DNA of 64,000 nt from positions 8,151,344 to 8,215,343 of the forward strand of contig OZ023190.1 in NCBI GenBank assembly GCA_963995505.1, read 5' to 3'. The first letter of the stretch is position 1, and every line of letters begins with the position of its first letter. The stretch comes from Hypericum androsaemum (taxonomy: Eukaryota > Streptophyta > Magnoliopsida > Malpighiales > Hypericaceae). Below the pieces are notes generated by a model that saw only the letters and a list, made by a program, of their open reading frames with translations, searched no databases and was not told where the DNA came from. Positions 27,623 to 38,902 of the stretch are shown piece by piece. A program made the translations under genes and the position numbers.

Positions 27623-28065
27623 GGTGGACAATTTTTGAAATCAGGGTTTCAGGGGAGTCTGGCCAAGGGATGGTTAGGGAAGAAGAAGGAACAATGTCGT
27701 AGGGGAAAATCAGGGGAGTCGGGAGAGGGGAGAAACTATCTGGAGAGGGGAGAATCGGCAGAGTTGGGGAAGGGGAGAATTTGGCGAGTCGGGGGAGGGG
27801 AGGAGTCGGTGATTTTTGGTTGTATGTTGTGACTGTAATTTTTTTTCAATAGCTTAAAAGGAGCCTATGGGCATTTTAGACATTTCAAGTGGAGAGTTCG
27901 CCAGAAAAATTGACGATTCCGGCTACAGGGACCTGAATGTATAATAATAGCCAAACTACAGGGGCTCAGCAATTAGTAGGGAAACTACAGGGTCCTCAGA
28001 GTCTATTTGACTATACCCTGGGGTCCTCTCAGTAATTATCTCTTTCCTCTGGAAGGACCTGAGAT

Positions 28066-28219
28066 GGATCTTAGGCTACGCTCGAGGGCCTCGTTACGGG
28101 AAGTAAAGATGGTGACGTTGTGGTGGCCCACTACATCCTCCAAGGTCTGGAGAAGGAGCGCCTTATCGACGAGCTCTGCGAGCTCGGTGTAGTGGGAGTC
28201 GAGGAGGGCGACAATGACC
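28066..28219 (-). pseudogene. captured fragment of fasciclin-like arabinogalactan protein gene
   Basis: The minus strand reads VALLDSHYTELAELVDKALL, then QTLEDVVGHHNVTIF and RNEALER, a fasciclin-1 domain segment typical of plant FLA15-18-like cell-wall proteins. It is only about 50 codons and lies inside a Mutator-like element, with Ser/Val low-complexity sequence upstream (28220-28350). It is a transduplicated exon piece, not a gene. The GC-rich block 23400-23630, now on the other side of the inner MULE, should be the rest of the cargo but I could not identify it. Confidence 0.75.
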
Positions 28220-28781
28220 GAGGTTGAAACCGACGACAAGCAAACCCAGCAAACCGACGACGATGAGCAAACCCAACAAATTGATGACGACAAGGAAATC
28301 CAGCAAACTGACGACGACGACGACAACGAAGTCGAGGAAACCCAGCGACATGGATTGATAAAATTAGAGGAAAACATCGTCGATTGAAATCCAGGAGATC
28401 ACTAATTGATTGTTGGAAATCCTCGTTGATTCTTGAGTTATTTTCAACATCCTCATTCTTAAAATCCTTGGGGTCATCGAAGAAGATTGAGATCGATTGA
28501 AATTGAAATTGAAATTGAAATTGGAGGAAGGCACTGGCTATGATTTGCCCAAGTTTTTCTACTTATGCCGGGGGTAGATGATGTCACATTTTTTTTAATT
28601 TTTTGTTCTAAAGATACTTTTGTCATTTCCATGACAAAAACAGAAAAAAGGTTGCTAAGGTGTTCCAGGGACCTGAAAGTATAATAAAAGCAAACTAGAG
28701 GAACTTTGAAATGTATTTTGTAAACAGGGGGACTTTTGATTATATTTAAGCAAACCCAAGAGGCTATAGAGTAATTTTCTC

Positions 28782-29263
28782 AATATTTTTTTATACATTA
28801 TAATTAACATCAAATTTTTTTGATCAAACATATAATGTGCAACTATCTCATAAAGATTCATATAGAAATAAAATAAGAATATCATGGCATTTCATATATA
28901 TTGAATAATGTTATTTTTATTTACGAACATACGCATACTTTAAAAAATTATTAGGGATGAGAAAAAATCATTTGTTAATTTTGTATTTATTCTTTTTGAT
29001 ATTTTTAAAATAATGATTCAAATTTTTTATCCGATTCTACCAATGAGCATTTTTAATCTGCAAAAATATTTTTATTTTCAATTACATGACTTTTGGAATT
29101 AAAAAATAGATATCATTAATTTGATGTATATTAGAAATAAAATAATTCCAAATTCTTATTAGGAAAAACTAAATTTACTATTTAAAAAAATGTAACCAAA
29201 ATTATAAAGAAATAGAGAAAAAAGAATAACTACCTAATCTACTATCTACTAGTATATTGGAAT
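28782..29263. repeat. AT-rich start of duplicated unit (copy 1)
   Basis: From about 28926 this is nearly collinear with 35507-35771 and 37273-37365. Here 'ctatttaaaaaaatgtaacc' is uninterrupted, which is the empty site for the MULE at 35772-37272. No gene is present. Confidence 0.8.
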
Positions 29264-29669
29264 GACTTTGGATTGTGTACGGAGTGAAGGAATTGATTCC
29301 GAACGGTTTGGAGTGAAGGGGGACTGCAGCGGCAAGTGCATGTATGTGATAATGGCAAGTACAGTTATGTGATAATGACATTTGTTTTTGTGAAAACGGC
29401 AAGTCCCCGTTGATGATAATGGCGCGCGTAGTTTTTTCATTTTTGTCCCCCGTGTTTTAGCATTTTTGTAAAAAAGTCACACTGGCATGCGCAGTTATGT
29501 GATACTGGCATGCACAGTTATGTGATAATGGCATTTGTATCCAGCCTGTGTTTGTGCGTGACTTTTTTTATTTTGGTCCCCGTATTTTAGCGCATTTGCA
29601 AAAAAATTCTTATGTATCTTCATTCCAAACGGTTCGGAATAGTGGCATTCCGTACCCAAACCAACCCCG
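29264..29669. mobile_element. hAT-like MITE in duplicated unit copy 1
   Basis: About 406 bp, with ends 'tttggattgtgtacgg' and 'ccgtacccaaaccaacccc'. Flanks are attggaat and attagaat, an 8-bp duplication with one mismatch. The second copy of the unit lacks it (about 37352-37362, attggaataact), giving an empty site. Repeated 'tatgtgataatggca' motifs inside resemble subterminal transposase-binding repeats. Sister of 51571-51975. Confidence 0.82.
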
Positions 29670-29811
29670 ATTAGAATAACTACCTAATCTACAATTTGAC
29701 CAAATATTATATTTGTACTTTCTACTTCTAGTCTACTATCTATAACTTTTATTTATTTCAATAAACACACCCATCGTCTCCAATAAACACACCCATTGTC
29801 TCCAACAATGC

Positions 29812-30563
29812 TCAATAAACCACTTGTCTCTTCAGGGTTAAATCCCAGCCACAGTGGCTTAATGATTTCGGGAGTCAGCCGTCCCACTACCCCTGCCAAG
29901 TCAGTAATTATTTCAAATGGACTTTTGGGGCTTTCGACTTTGGGCTCTGATCCATCTGGTTCCTTTTCAACTGATTTTGGATTCCAGAGGAAGAATAATA
30001 TCCTTATTGATACGGTTCAGAAGGAATTTTCCACCCCCTCTCACCCAAGCCAGTTACTTCCACGTGGACAAACCTCTAGTTTAAAATATTTACCCTCTCC
30101 CCGTAACCAGAAACGTATTTTACCTGTTTCTCTGTCCTATCCCTCCACACAAACCCACTTTTCCAACCCTGCTCCATCCCCAAAACGAAAATCCCCTCCA
30201 AATTCCAAGAACCCTAACTCCAAACCTACAAAAAAATCTAAGTTGACTTTTACTAACCCTAACCTATTGTCTTCTCCTTTGGCTTCTTTTGTTTTACAGG
30301 GTGCCCCTTTGGAGTTGTCATTGGGTCCTCCCTTTTTGTCCTCTTTGGAGTTATTCGGTGGTTCCACGGTGGTAGCGCCTCCTACTTTGACCTCGGGCAA
30401 AGCTCCGGGGGGTCGGGGACGACCTCGGACTAAGAAGGTGGCTCAGTTACCTTCCTTTCCTATGGATTCCACCCTTTCCCACCAGAATGTCAATGTTGAG
30501 GTTTGCTCCTCTTCCGATCTCTTATCCCGGGAGACAGTTGCTCTGTCTCCTGAGCAGCCATGA
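29812..30563 (+). pseudogene. LINE ORF1 C-terminal part
   Basis: The open frame continues from the truncation point to a stop at 30561-30563, four bases before or overlapping the ORF2 ATG at 30560. The product is Pro/Ser/Lys-rich with basic clusters (PKRKSPPNSK; SKPTKKSKLTF) and an AT-hook-like GRGRPRTKK near the end, fitting the tail of a plant LINE Gag-like protein. The N-terminal RRM/zinc-knuckle part is missing because of 5' truncation. Confidence 0.65.
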
Positions 30564-33500
30564 GTTGCATTAGCTGGAACTGTAGGGGGCTGGGCATTCC
30601 CCATACAGTTCGTCTGTTGAAAGGCATTGTTCGAAAACATCATCCTAAATTGGTCTTTCTCATGGAAACTAAGCAACAAAGGAAAGCTATTGATAAGATT
30701 AGAAGGAACTGCAAGTTTGATTTCTGTTTTTACGTTGACCCCTGTGGTAGATCCGGGAGTTTGGCGTTGTGGTGGACTTTGGATGTCGAACTTGATGTCC
30801 TTAGTTTTTCGAAGAACTGTATTGATACTCTTTGTAAATTCGTGAACTCGACTGTCTCTTGGAATTGTTCTTTTGTTTACGGCGAGCCTGATTCCTCCAA
30901 TCTTGGAGGTCTTGCAGGTCTCTTTCTTCTCCTTGGTTGTGCATTGGGGATCTCAATCTCATTGCTTCTCCTGCGGAGAGGAAGGGCGGGTGTTCTCCTG
31001 ATCCTTGGCAACTGGCTCTGATGCAGGAGTTCATTGATGCGGGTGAATTTATTGACCTTGGGTTCAAAGGGAATCCCTTTACTTGGTCGAATCTCCAGCT
31101 AGGGGATGACAATATTTTGCAACGCCTGGACCGTGGTTTGGCTAATGTACAGTGGCGCGATGCCTTTCCCAATGCTCAGGTCATCCATGGTCCCATTGAG
31201 GGCTCGGATCATTACTTTTTATTATTGTAAACTGACTTTTTAAAAGTCAAACGCAGGCCTTTCCATTTTGAAGCCTTTTGGATTAAGGAGGTTGGTTGTA
31301 GGGAGGTGGTTGATCACTCCTGGTCTTGTTCGTCCCCTAGTCCTCCTCCTCTTATGTTTAAGAAAAAGGTTGCCTTTTGTTCTTCTAACTTGCTTTTATG
31401 GAGTAAAAGTTTGTGTGGTAACAGGAAGGCCAGAATTAAGGAATTGACTGCCGAGCTCCTTTTGGTTCAATTGCGCAACCATGTTGCACAATGCAAAGAT
31501 CGGGAAGTGCTTCTCAAAAGGGAATTGGCCTCCTTCTACGAAAAAGAAGAGATCTTTTGGCATCAAAGGTCGCGTGTCAATTGGCTATGTTGGGGCGAAC
31601 GTAACACCTCCTTTTTTCATACAACTGCCACTCATCGAAGGCAGGTTAACCAGGTAGTTAAGCTCCAAATCGATGATGGCTCTTGGATTGAGGAGGAGTG
31701 TGTTTTGCAGGATCTTGTGTTTAATTATTTTCAGGATTTGTTTACTCAAGTTCCCACTGATGATCCTACCTGCATTTTAGATTGCATTCCTCATTTGGTT
31801 TCTGTTGACATGTCTGTGGATTTACTTAAGTCTATTGCTTTTGAGGAAGTCCGTGCTGCTATTTTTGGCATGGGTGGGACCAAGTCTCCTGGTCTCGATG
31901 GTTTTCCTGGGATTTTTCTTCCAGAAATTTTGGGCCATTGTAAAAGATGACCTTTTTCAGCTTGTGTTGAATCTTTTTGCTACAGCTGATGTTCCTCGCG
32001 AGCTCAATAGGACTTATATTTCTCTGATTCCCAAGTCAAAAAATCCCTCTAACATCCATGGTTTTCGTCCTATTAGCTTATGCAACTTCGCTTACAAGGT
32101 GTATTCTAAAGTGTTGGCTAATCGCTTGAGTCCTTCGATGGGGAGTCTTATCTCTGAAAGCCAGGGTGCTTTTGTCAAGGACAGAAGCATCCAAGATAAT
32201 ATTATTTTGGCTCATGAAGCTTTTCATTAGCTCAAGATGTCTAATCGGAAAACTTCTAATTCTATAGCCATTAAGTTGGATTTGAAGAAAGCTTATGATT
32301 TGGTTGACTGGAACTTTTTGAAACTAATCATGTTTGAGCTTGGTTTTCCTTCTAGATGGATTGCATGTGTTATGAGCTATCTTTCCTCTACCTCTTATAG
32401 CATCCTTTTTAACGGTCAACCTCTTTATTGGTTTGATGCTTCCCGCGGTATTAGACAAGGGGACCCTCTCTCCCCTTTTCTGTTTTTGCTTATTTCTGAT
32501 GCCCTTTCCCACTTTATTAATCGTGCTAAGGTTTTAGGTGCTTTGCAGGGCTTCAAGTTAAGTCATCACTGTCCTGCTCTTACCCATATTCTGTTTGCTG
32601 ATGATACTTTAATTTTTGGTAATGCTTCTGTTACTGAAGCCAGGTGTATTAAGTCTCTTCTGGTCAAATTTTCGGGCATCTCTGGACAGTCTATTAATTT
32701 CCATAAATCCAGCATTCTATTCTCTAATTGCGAACCTGCTGCTTCTAGACAAACGATTGTTGATATTCTTCAAATGCAGAAAATGCCTCTGGATGATAAG
32801 TACTTAGGTCTCCCATCCATTTGGGGAAGATCTAAGAAGGATGCTTTGTAGTTTATCTTTGAAAAGATGCTTGCGAAGACTAGAAGTTGGAAACAAAAGC
32901 TATTGTCCATGTCTGGGAGGGAGACTTTGATCAAGTCTGTGCTTTCCTCCATCCCTTGTTACATAATGCAGTGCTTACTCTTCCCTGTTTCCTTTTGTAC
33001 TAAGCTCAACAGTTTGATGGCCAAATTCTGGTGGTCCGGGGATGTAGACAAGTAGAAGGTGCACTGGCTCAGTTGGGACAAGCTGACTTGTTCCAAGAAT
33101 GAGGGAGGTCTGGGTTTTAAAGATATGCGAATTTTTAACTTGGCTCTGCTTGCTAAACATTTGTGGAGGTTATTTCAGAACCAAGACTCCCTCTGCTTTC
33201 GTGTCTTAAAAGGGCTCTACTTCTACAATTCTGACTTACTGGCTGCTTCGAAAGGTCGAAGGCCATCTTGGATTTGGAGTAGTCTTTGTGCGGGTAAGAA
33301 GGCTCTCAAGGAGGGCTTATTTTACAAAATTGGTGATGGTAAGTCGATTGATATTTGGCGGGATCCGTGGGTTCCGAATTTACCAAATGCCATGGTTAAT
33401 TTTAGACTTGTTCGGCCTAATTGTCTTAATACTGTGTCTGATCTGATTTCGTTGTCTTCTGGCTCCTGGAGGACTGATTTAATTCAACACTTTTTCTCTC

Positions 33501-34659
33501 CTGCTGAATTATCTGCGATTAACAGTATCTGCTTAGGTAACTTGAACTCTCCTGATGCTTTACTTTGGAAATTTAGTAACGATGGCCATTATTCAATCAA
33601 GAGGGGTTATTACACTTTGAAGAAAATCATATGTGCTCCTTGAATGTCCTATCCATTGATACTAACCTTCCCTCTTTTGATCCAGGTACCTGGAAGCGAG
33701 TTTGAAAGCTTAAAATCCCCCCTAAGTTGCAAAATTTTGTGTGGAGACTGATTAGAAATGCTATTCCCACCTCTGCTAATCTTTTTAGGAGACACATGTC
33801 TCAGTCTCCTTTATGCCAAGTTTGCACTTTAGCTGATGAATCTGTTTTCCATGTCTTGTTTGAATGTCCTCACGCTAGAGCTACGTGGCTAGCTAGTCCT
33901 TTTGGTCTGAAATTTAGGCCTGAATTGCATCCTACTTTCTGCATTTGGCTGAATTTTGTGTATAAGTTGCTGCAATTTTCTGGGGATCATGACCTTGCTC
34001 TAGCTATGACACTTTGTTGGAATATCTGGATAGCTAGGAACAAGTTTTTGTTTGATAATGCTCGCATTGATCCGATTGCAACTTTGAATTCAACCACTGA
34101 TTACTGTTATGAATTTTCGCAGGTTACAGGCCTGCAGAGTTCTACCAATCTAAGATCAACCCCTGCTTCATGGAATGCTCCAAGTCTGGATGCTGTGAAG
34201 CTCAACTGCGATGCCTCTTGGAAGGATGTTTCTTCTCCTGCTGGGATGCCAGCGGTTGCAAGAAATCACCTAGGCCTTATCATAGAAGGTCAGACGCTTG
34301 TGGTGTGTGCAGCTTCTCCTCTGGAAGCTGAACTTCTCGCACTGGAACTTGCCCTTCAGCTGGTTCGTGTGAAGTTTCGTGCCCAACCTACTGTTGTAGA
34401 GACTGATTGCTTGTTAGCCTACAATTTTGTCAATGATCCAACATCTTTGGTCTTTTGGCACGTCGAACATCTTGTGCTTAGGATTAGATCTTTGCTGGAT
34501 GATTTACCTAGTTGTTCTTTATGTCTCATTTGTAGGTCTCAGAACTTTGTCTCGGACTGGGTTTGTAAGGCTTGTAGGCTCGGTTCTCTTCCTGGGGACT
34601 GGGTTGTAGTTTCTCCGGAAGAGCTAGATGCTCTGCTGTTCACAGATTTTCCTACCTGA
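30560..34659 (+). pseudogene. LINE ORF2: endonuclease, reverse transcriptase, RNase H
   Basis: The AP endonuclease starts SCISWNCRGLGIPHTVR and continues VFLMETKQ; after a frameshift at about 30900 it reads IGDLNLIASPAERKGG and EGSDHY. RT follows with SLIPKSKNPSNIHGFRPISL, SQGAFVKDRSIQDNII, LDLKKAYDLVDWNF, GIRQGDPLSPFLFLL and active site LFADDTLIF. Then come zf-RVT (SPLCQVC and HVLFECPHARATW) and RNase H (LNCDASW, EAELLALELAL, VETDC). Frameshifts occur at about 30900 and 31915. Premature stops at about 31228, 32228, 32849, 33053, 33643 and 33703 break it; each fits a Gln or Trp codon mutated by C-to-T or G-to-A. It is inactive. Confidence 0.9.
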
Positions 34660-34707
34660 TCTATAATATACTTGGTTCGTTTTTTCCTAAAAAAAACAAT
34701 GCTCGAG

Positions 34708-35506
34708 TATTTTTGACAGAAGACAGGTGACATGTCATCAAGACCCGTGCACCGGTGATCCACCTAGAATAGTCTGTAACCGGTCACCACCCTTTACCCT
34801 TGAATTGTCGTTTATTGTGCAACTCAATTCCATTATGCACCAAAACAAAAACTAACCAATCTCACAAAGGAAAAATCATCATTGGCGACATTATTCACAT
34901 TTTCTCTGATGACGCGAACCACGAGGCATCTGGCACCATACCTCGGATATTTGTCATATAGGATAGAGCTTAGATGACATCGATGCCCTTTTCTAATTAA
35001 AAGCCAATCAATAAGCAGTACAAAATAAAAGAAGAAGAAGAAAAAAAATCAGAAGAGAAAAGTAGGGTTTTTAAAAATGGCCTGGAGGCCAATCCGGGAT
35101 CCGAGTAAACAAATTTGGCCAAACTACTTGGTCCGACCAGAATTTAGACGGTTTACAAAATTGACGTCCTTACCTTATTTTTTGGTACGTCCAAGTTGGA
35201 ATATGAGTGAGATATAATTTACCAATCCGGATAGTAAAATAGTAATTTTAGATATTTCGAATAAGAAGAAATTTGGATTATCCGAATAGTCACCCTTACG
35301 TCTAACTACCCAATTCGCAGTAAGATCGATCGGACAATCAATCGAAACGTGTATTTTTTAAAAACTTTGGAAAAAAGGCAATATAAGTGAGATAGAATTT
35401 GCAAAATCCTGATAGTATTAAATCATATCCTTGCACGCCAGAGGAACTCACCTTCCCTCGTTTCGTTGCAATATTCATCTCACGAGCAAAGTCTCACTCT
35501 TTTTCG
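34708..35506 (+). repeat. duplicate of OASTL-1 upstream region (copy 1)
   Basis: Collinear with 39010-39695 plus 40869-40951: 'gacaggtgacatgtcatcaa', 'gaaaaatcatcattggcgac', 'gggatccgagtaaaca' and the leader stretch 'cgagcaaagtctcactctttttcg'. It stops exactly inside the OASTL-1 leader at 35506 and abuts the second unit. It lacks the coding region, so it is an orphan promoter copy. The uninterrupted 'gatagtattaaatcat' is the empty site for the element at 39705. Confidence 0.85.
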
Positions 35507-35771
35507 AACATATGCATACTTCAAAAAAAATTTATTAGGGATGAGAAAAAATCATTTGTTAATTTTATATTTATTTTTTTGATATTTTTAAAATAATTAT
35601 TCAATTTTTTTATCCGATTCTACTAATGAGCATTTTTAATCTCCAAAAATATTTTTATGTTCAATTAGATGACTTTTGGAATAAAAAATAGATATCATTA
35701 ATTTGATGTATATTAGAAATAAAATAATTCAAAATTCTTATTAGGAAGTACTAAATTTACTATTAAAAAAA
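35507..35771. repeat. AT-rich start of duplicated unit (copy 2)
   Basis: Matches 28926-29190. The unit boundary at about 35506/35507 joins the OASTL leader to this AT-rich sequence, so it is the junction of the tandem duplication. Confidence 0.8.
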
Positions 35772-37272
35772 GGGAAAAGTCCACTTAAGTATCCTGTGGT
35801 ATCACCGATTATCACTTGAGTACCCTGTGGTTTAAAATCGATAGAACCGGTCCGACTTTTTCCAATTTTTATCACTTAGATCCACTCAAGTCCGGTTCGA
35901 GATTTTTTTGCAAAATGCGTCGTTTTGACGCTTGTGTGGACTGCCACGTCGTAGTGACCCGGATTAGTCATTGCTGACATGGCGATGGGTAAATTATCAA
36001 ATTAGTACTAAATTAATTTATTATTTTTTAAAAAATTCCTTATCCTCCCATCTTTTTTTCTCTCTCTTCTTCCATTCATCTTCTTCTTCAATCTCCCCAT
36101 TTTTTCCATCTTCAACCTAACAACAAAATTGGAATCCAACCCGTCCCCTCCGTACAGCCCCCCGCCCGGGTCCTCCCCCGACCCGAGCCCCCTCCCCGCC
36201 TCTTCCTCCCTCTCCTCCTTCCACGCCCTAACCCTCCAGCACTCCCAGAACTTCCCCAGGAATGCCTCCACATCAGCCGCCCAGCCTCTGCCCCCGCCCT
36301 TCCCCCGCACTACCGCGATCACCACCACGGTTTGAGACCCCCGCGCGGGAGCCACCTGGAAGCGGAGGCGCAGGGAGTGAAACATCGACTTGATGGACCT
36401 CTTGGGGAAGAAGATGTGGGTGACGGCAGAGAAGGGATCCAGAGGAGGCGGTGGGTGGTCAGGATCAGGAGGCCCGATTTGTAAGGAGGGAAATTGGGGA
36501 TGGATGAAGAGGAGGGTTCTAGTTCGGGTTGAAGAAGAACATTTCATTTCCCGGCTCTGCTCCCCTCCTCCCGCCAATCTCGGAGTCCATCCCTTTCGAG
36601 TCTCTCCGGTGCCCGGCGTTTTGCCGAAATCTCCCTGGTCCCAATTTCCTTCTTAAACCCAAAAAGGAGGTAAATTTAATTTAATTTAATTTCTTCATTT
36701 TTTTTCTTTCCCCTTTCAGATACCTTAATACTAATCGAGGAAACTTATATGGGTCGATTCCTAAGTTTTTAGTAACTTGTTAAGGTCTGTCTCTTTTCCC
36801 CTTTGGCCAACCTTCGCAAAACAAAAATGGGTCTTAATTATTTTGAGCTAATTTGGGAAAATCACGTGATTTCTAGGATGGGGGATGATGAGAAAGTTGG
36901 AGTCTTTGGTGGAGGAGACAGTAGCTTGCCCTGTTTGCAAAAAATGGGGAGATTGAAGAAGAACATGAATGGAAGAAGAGAGAGAAAGAGAGATGGGAGG
37001 ATAAGGAATTTTTTGAAAAATAATAAATTAATTTGGTACTAATTTGATAATTTACCCATTGCTGTGTCAGCAATGACTAATCCGAGTCACTACGACGTGG
37101 GAGTCCACATAAGCGTCAAAACGACGCATTTTGCAAAAAAATCTCGAACCGGACTTGAGTGGATCTAAGTGATAAAAATTGGAAAAAGTCGGACCGGTTC
37201 TATCGATTTTAAACCACAGGGTACTCAAGTGATAATCGGTGATACCACAGGATACTTAAATGTACTTTTCCC
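35772..37272. mobile_element. Mutator-like element, Pack-MULE type, 1.5 kb
   Basis: Inverted repeats of about 330 bp (35772-36110 and 36940-37272) with ends GGGAAAAGTCCACTTAAGTA and its inverse. Flanks are ttaaaaaaa and taaaaaaaa, an approximate 9-bp duplication in A-rich sequence. The core, 36130-36655, is GC-rich and has an open frame on the minus strand (36577-36008, 189 codons, HIFFPKRSIKSMFHSLRLRF). This looks like captured gene DNA, but I do not recognise the source. Confidence 0.82.
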
Positions 37273-37388
37273 TAAAAAAAATGCAACCAAAACTATAAAG
37301 AAGTAGAGAAAAAAGAATAACAACATAATCTACTATCTACTAGTAGATTGGAATAACTACTCAATCTACAATTTCACCAAACATTATA

Positions 37389-38893
37389 GGGAAAAGTACA
37401 ATTATAGTACTTGTAGTTTCAGGAATTTTGCGTCATGATCCTGAATTTCGTAAAGTCAAATGCAGATTCTGTGGTTGACACCTTTTTTTGCAACAGAGGC
37501 TCGAGAAAAGCCAGGGGCAAATTATCGCTCTGAAACTAGAAACAATGTCGTTTTGAAGCTGATTTGGCACTCCACGTAGGACAAGTTCGCCTGGTTGGTT
37601 AGCTGACGTGGCTAAAAAAAATCTATTTTAAATAACTTATTTTTTGACACTTCTTAAAAAACCCCTCTTTTAATCCCAACCTAACCCAATCCAGTCTAAC
37701 CTAATCCATCTCCTTCAACCGACGATCCAACCCAACTCATTTTTTCAATCTTCAAACTCAATAATAAAAAAACTAAACTCCCAGTAATCGAAATTCCTTA
37801 CACATGTTAATGGTTCTCTCTCGTGTCCAAAAATCAAAATTACATACATATGAAAGCCAATCCAGGTGGAAAATAGTTACAGAAACCAAAGAGAAATCAA
37901 TTACCATCGAGGAGCGGACACCAGGAGGAGTGCTAGGAGGGCGGAGGCAGAGGGCCGCCGCCATCAGCACGGCGTAGTTGTAGCGGAAGTGGGTGATGTT
38001 CTGGGCGATGCAGGTGGTGTTATCGGACGCCGTGCCTCATCTCGGAGGCGAACCCTCCCTCCCCTCCGCCTGGACCTCACCGCCGACAAGCCGGAGAGGG
38101 GAGCAGTAACGGCGAGGTCCAAGTCATAACTCGATCGGGTCTTCGTCTTCTGGAGGGCGCACCTCCTCAGATCTCCCCAACGGCGATGTATTAAACAGGG
38201 AAACTTGCTTCTAGAATGGAGACGCCTTTGTTTCTTCGTCTCCCTCCTCCTCGTCATCTCCGGTTCCGGTCAATAGCAGATTTACTCGGGTGCCCATGTA
38301 GATTATTTTTCTGGGATTTGCTAGGGGTAATTAATTTCCAAACTGTTGGACGTGGCTTGTGTTCTATAGCTAATTATTTGTTAAGCTTTAAAGAAATTGT
38401 GTGTTTTTAGCTGGACATGGCCTGTGTGGTTCCTATAAATTTAGTGAAGGGATATTGTTTTTCTTATCTCTTGTCTATTAATTTGATTGTCTTCGGGCTT
38501 CTTGGGTTGGTGGTTACTGGTGTTGGTATTAATTTGACAAGCCAGGGAAGAAGGAGAAAGAAGAAGGAGGAGAAGAAGAGAATAGAGAGGGGGAGGAGGG
38601 GGAGAAGAAGAAAGGGGGGGTTTTGAAAAAGTATTAAAAAATTAGTGATTAAAATTGATAATTTTTCGAGCCACGTCAGCTAACCAACAAGGCGAACTTG
38701 TCCTACATGGCGTGCCAAATCAGCTTCAAAACGACGTCGTTTTTAGGTTCGGATCGATAATTTGCCCCTGGCCTTTCCCGAGCCTCTGTCGCAAAAAAAT
38801 GTGTCAACCACAAGATCATCATTTGACTTTACGAAGTTTATGATCACGACGCAAAATTTCTGAAACTACAACTAATATAATTGTACTTTTTCC
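37389..38893. mobile_element. Mutator-like Pack-MULE, perfect 9-bp duplication
   Basis: Ends are GGGAAAAGTACAATTATAGT and its diverged inverse (ttgtactttttcc), with TIRs of about 270-300 bp (37389-37690 and 38625-38893). The 9-bp target duplication AACATTATA is identical at 37380-37388 and 38894-38902. The site in the other unit (about 29700, 'aaatattatatttgtac') is uninterrupted. The core contains a captured PRA1-like fragment. Confidence 0.88.
37905..38040 (-). pseudogene. captured fragment resembling a PRA1 (prenylated Rab acceptor) gene
   Basis: The minus strand reads SDNTTCIAQNITHFRYNYAV and then LMAAALCL, close to the N-terminal part of the plant PRA1 domain (pattern N-x-x-Y/H-F-R-x-N-Y-A followed by hydrophobic residues). 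The block is GC-rich against AT-rich TIRs. It is a partial exon inside a Pack-MULE with no start or stop of its own. The family call rests on one short motif. Confidence 0.5.
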
Positions 38894-38902
38894 AACATTA
38901 TA

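Larger units (their letters stand above)
23634..28042. mobile_element. inner MULE with transposase and GRF-finger ORFs
   Basis: TIRs of about 200 bp lie at 23634-23830 and 27845-28042; the outermost 70 bp are nearly identical (GAGATAATTACTGAGAGGAC, later 'ggaccctgtagtttccct'). The 4.4-kb element holds a decayed MuDR-type transposase on the minus strand and a small GRF-type ORF on the plus strand. A clear 9-bp target duplication was not found. It is inserted inside the captured cargo of the outer element. Confidence 0.83.
22971..28781. mobile_element. outer Mutator-like (Pack-MULE type) element
   Basis: Long imperfect inverted repeats lie at about 22971-23160 and 28560-28781 (outer end GGAAAAATTACTCT; shared 'gcccctcgggtttacttaa' and 'aaatgacaaaa'). 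Between the TIRs and the inner MULE lies about 1 kb of relatively GC-rich DNA (about 23230-23630 and 28043-28550), including a captured fasciclin-like arabinogalactan exon. The flanking 9-mers are AT-rich and match only loosely, so the target duplication is not settled. It is interrupted by the MULE at 23634-28042. Confidence 0.78.
29812..34697 (+). mobile_element. 5'-truncated L1-type LINE
   Basis: A 4.9-kb non-LTR element inserted at 'ccaacaatgctc'. The repeat AACAATGCTC is found on both sides (about 29803-29812 and 34697-34707), with a short A run (aaaaaaaa) at the 3' end. The uninterrupted site is present at about 38999-39010 in the second unit. It starts inside ORF1 and includes almost all of ORF2. 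Confidence 0.9.

Noticed and set aside
22641..29775. A single hAT element spanning the region, with ends at 22641 and 29775
   Set aside because: Only short TAGTAGA-type words are shared, and no 8-bp duplication was found; kept as a low-confidence remark.
36008..36577. 189-codon ORF as a real host gene
   Set aside because: It spans a terminal inverted repeat and GC-rich transposon cargo; no start context or splice evidence, so listed only as unidentified cargo.
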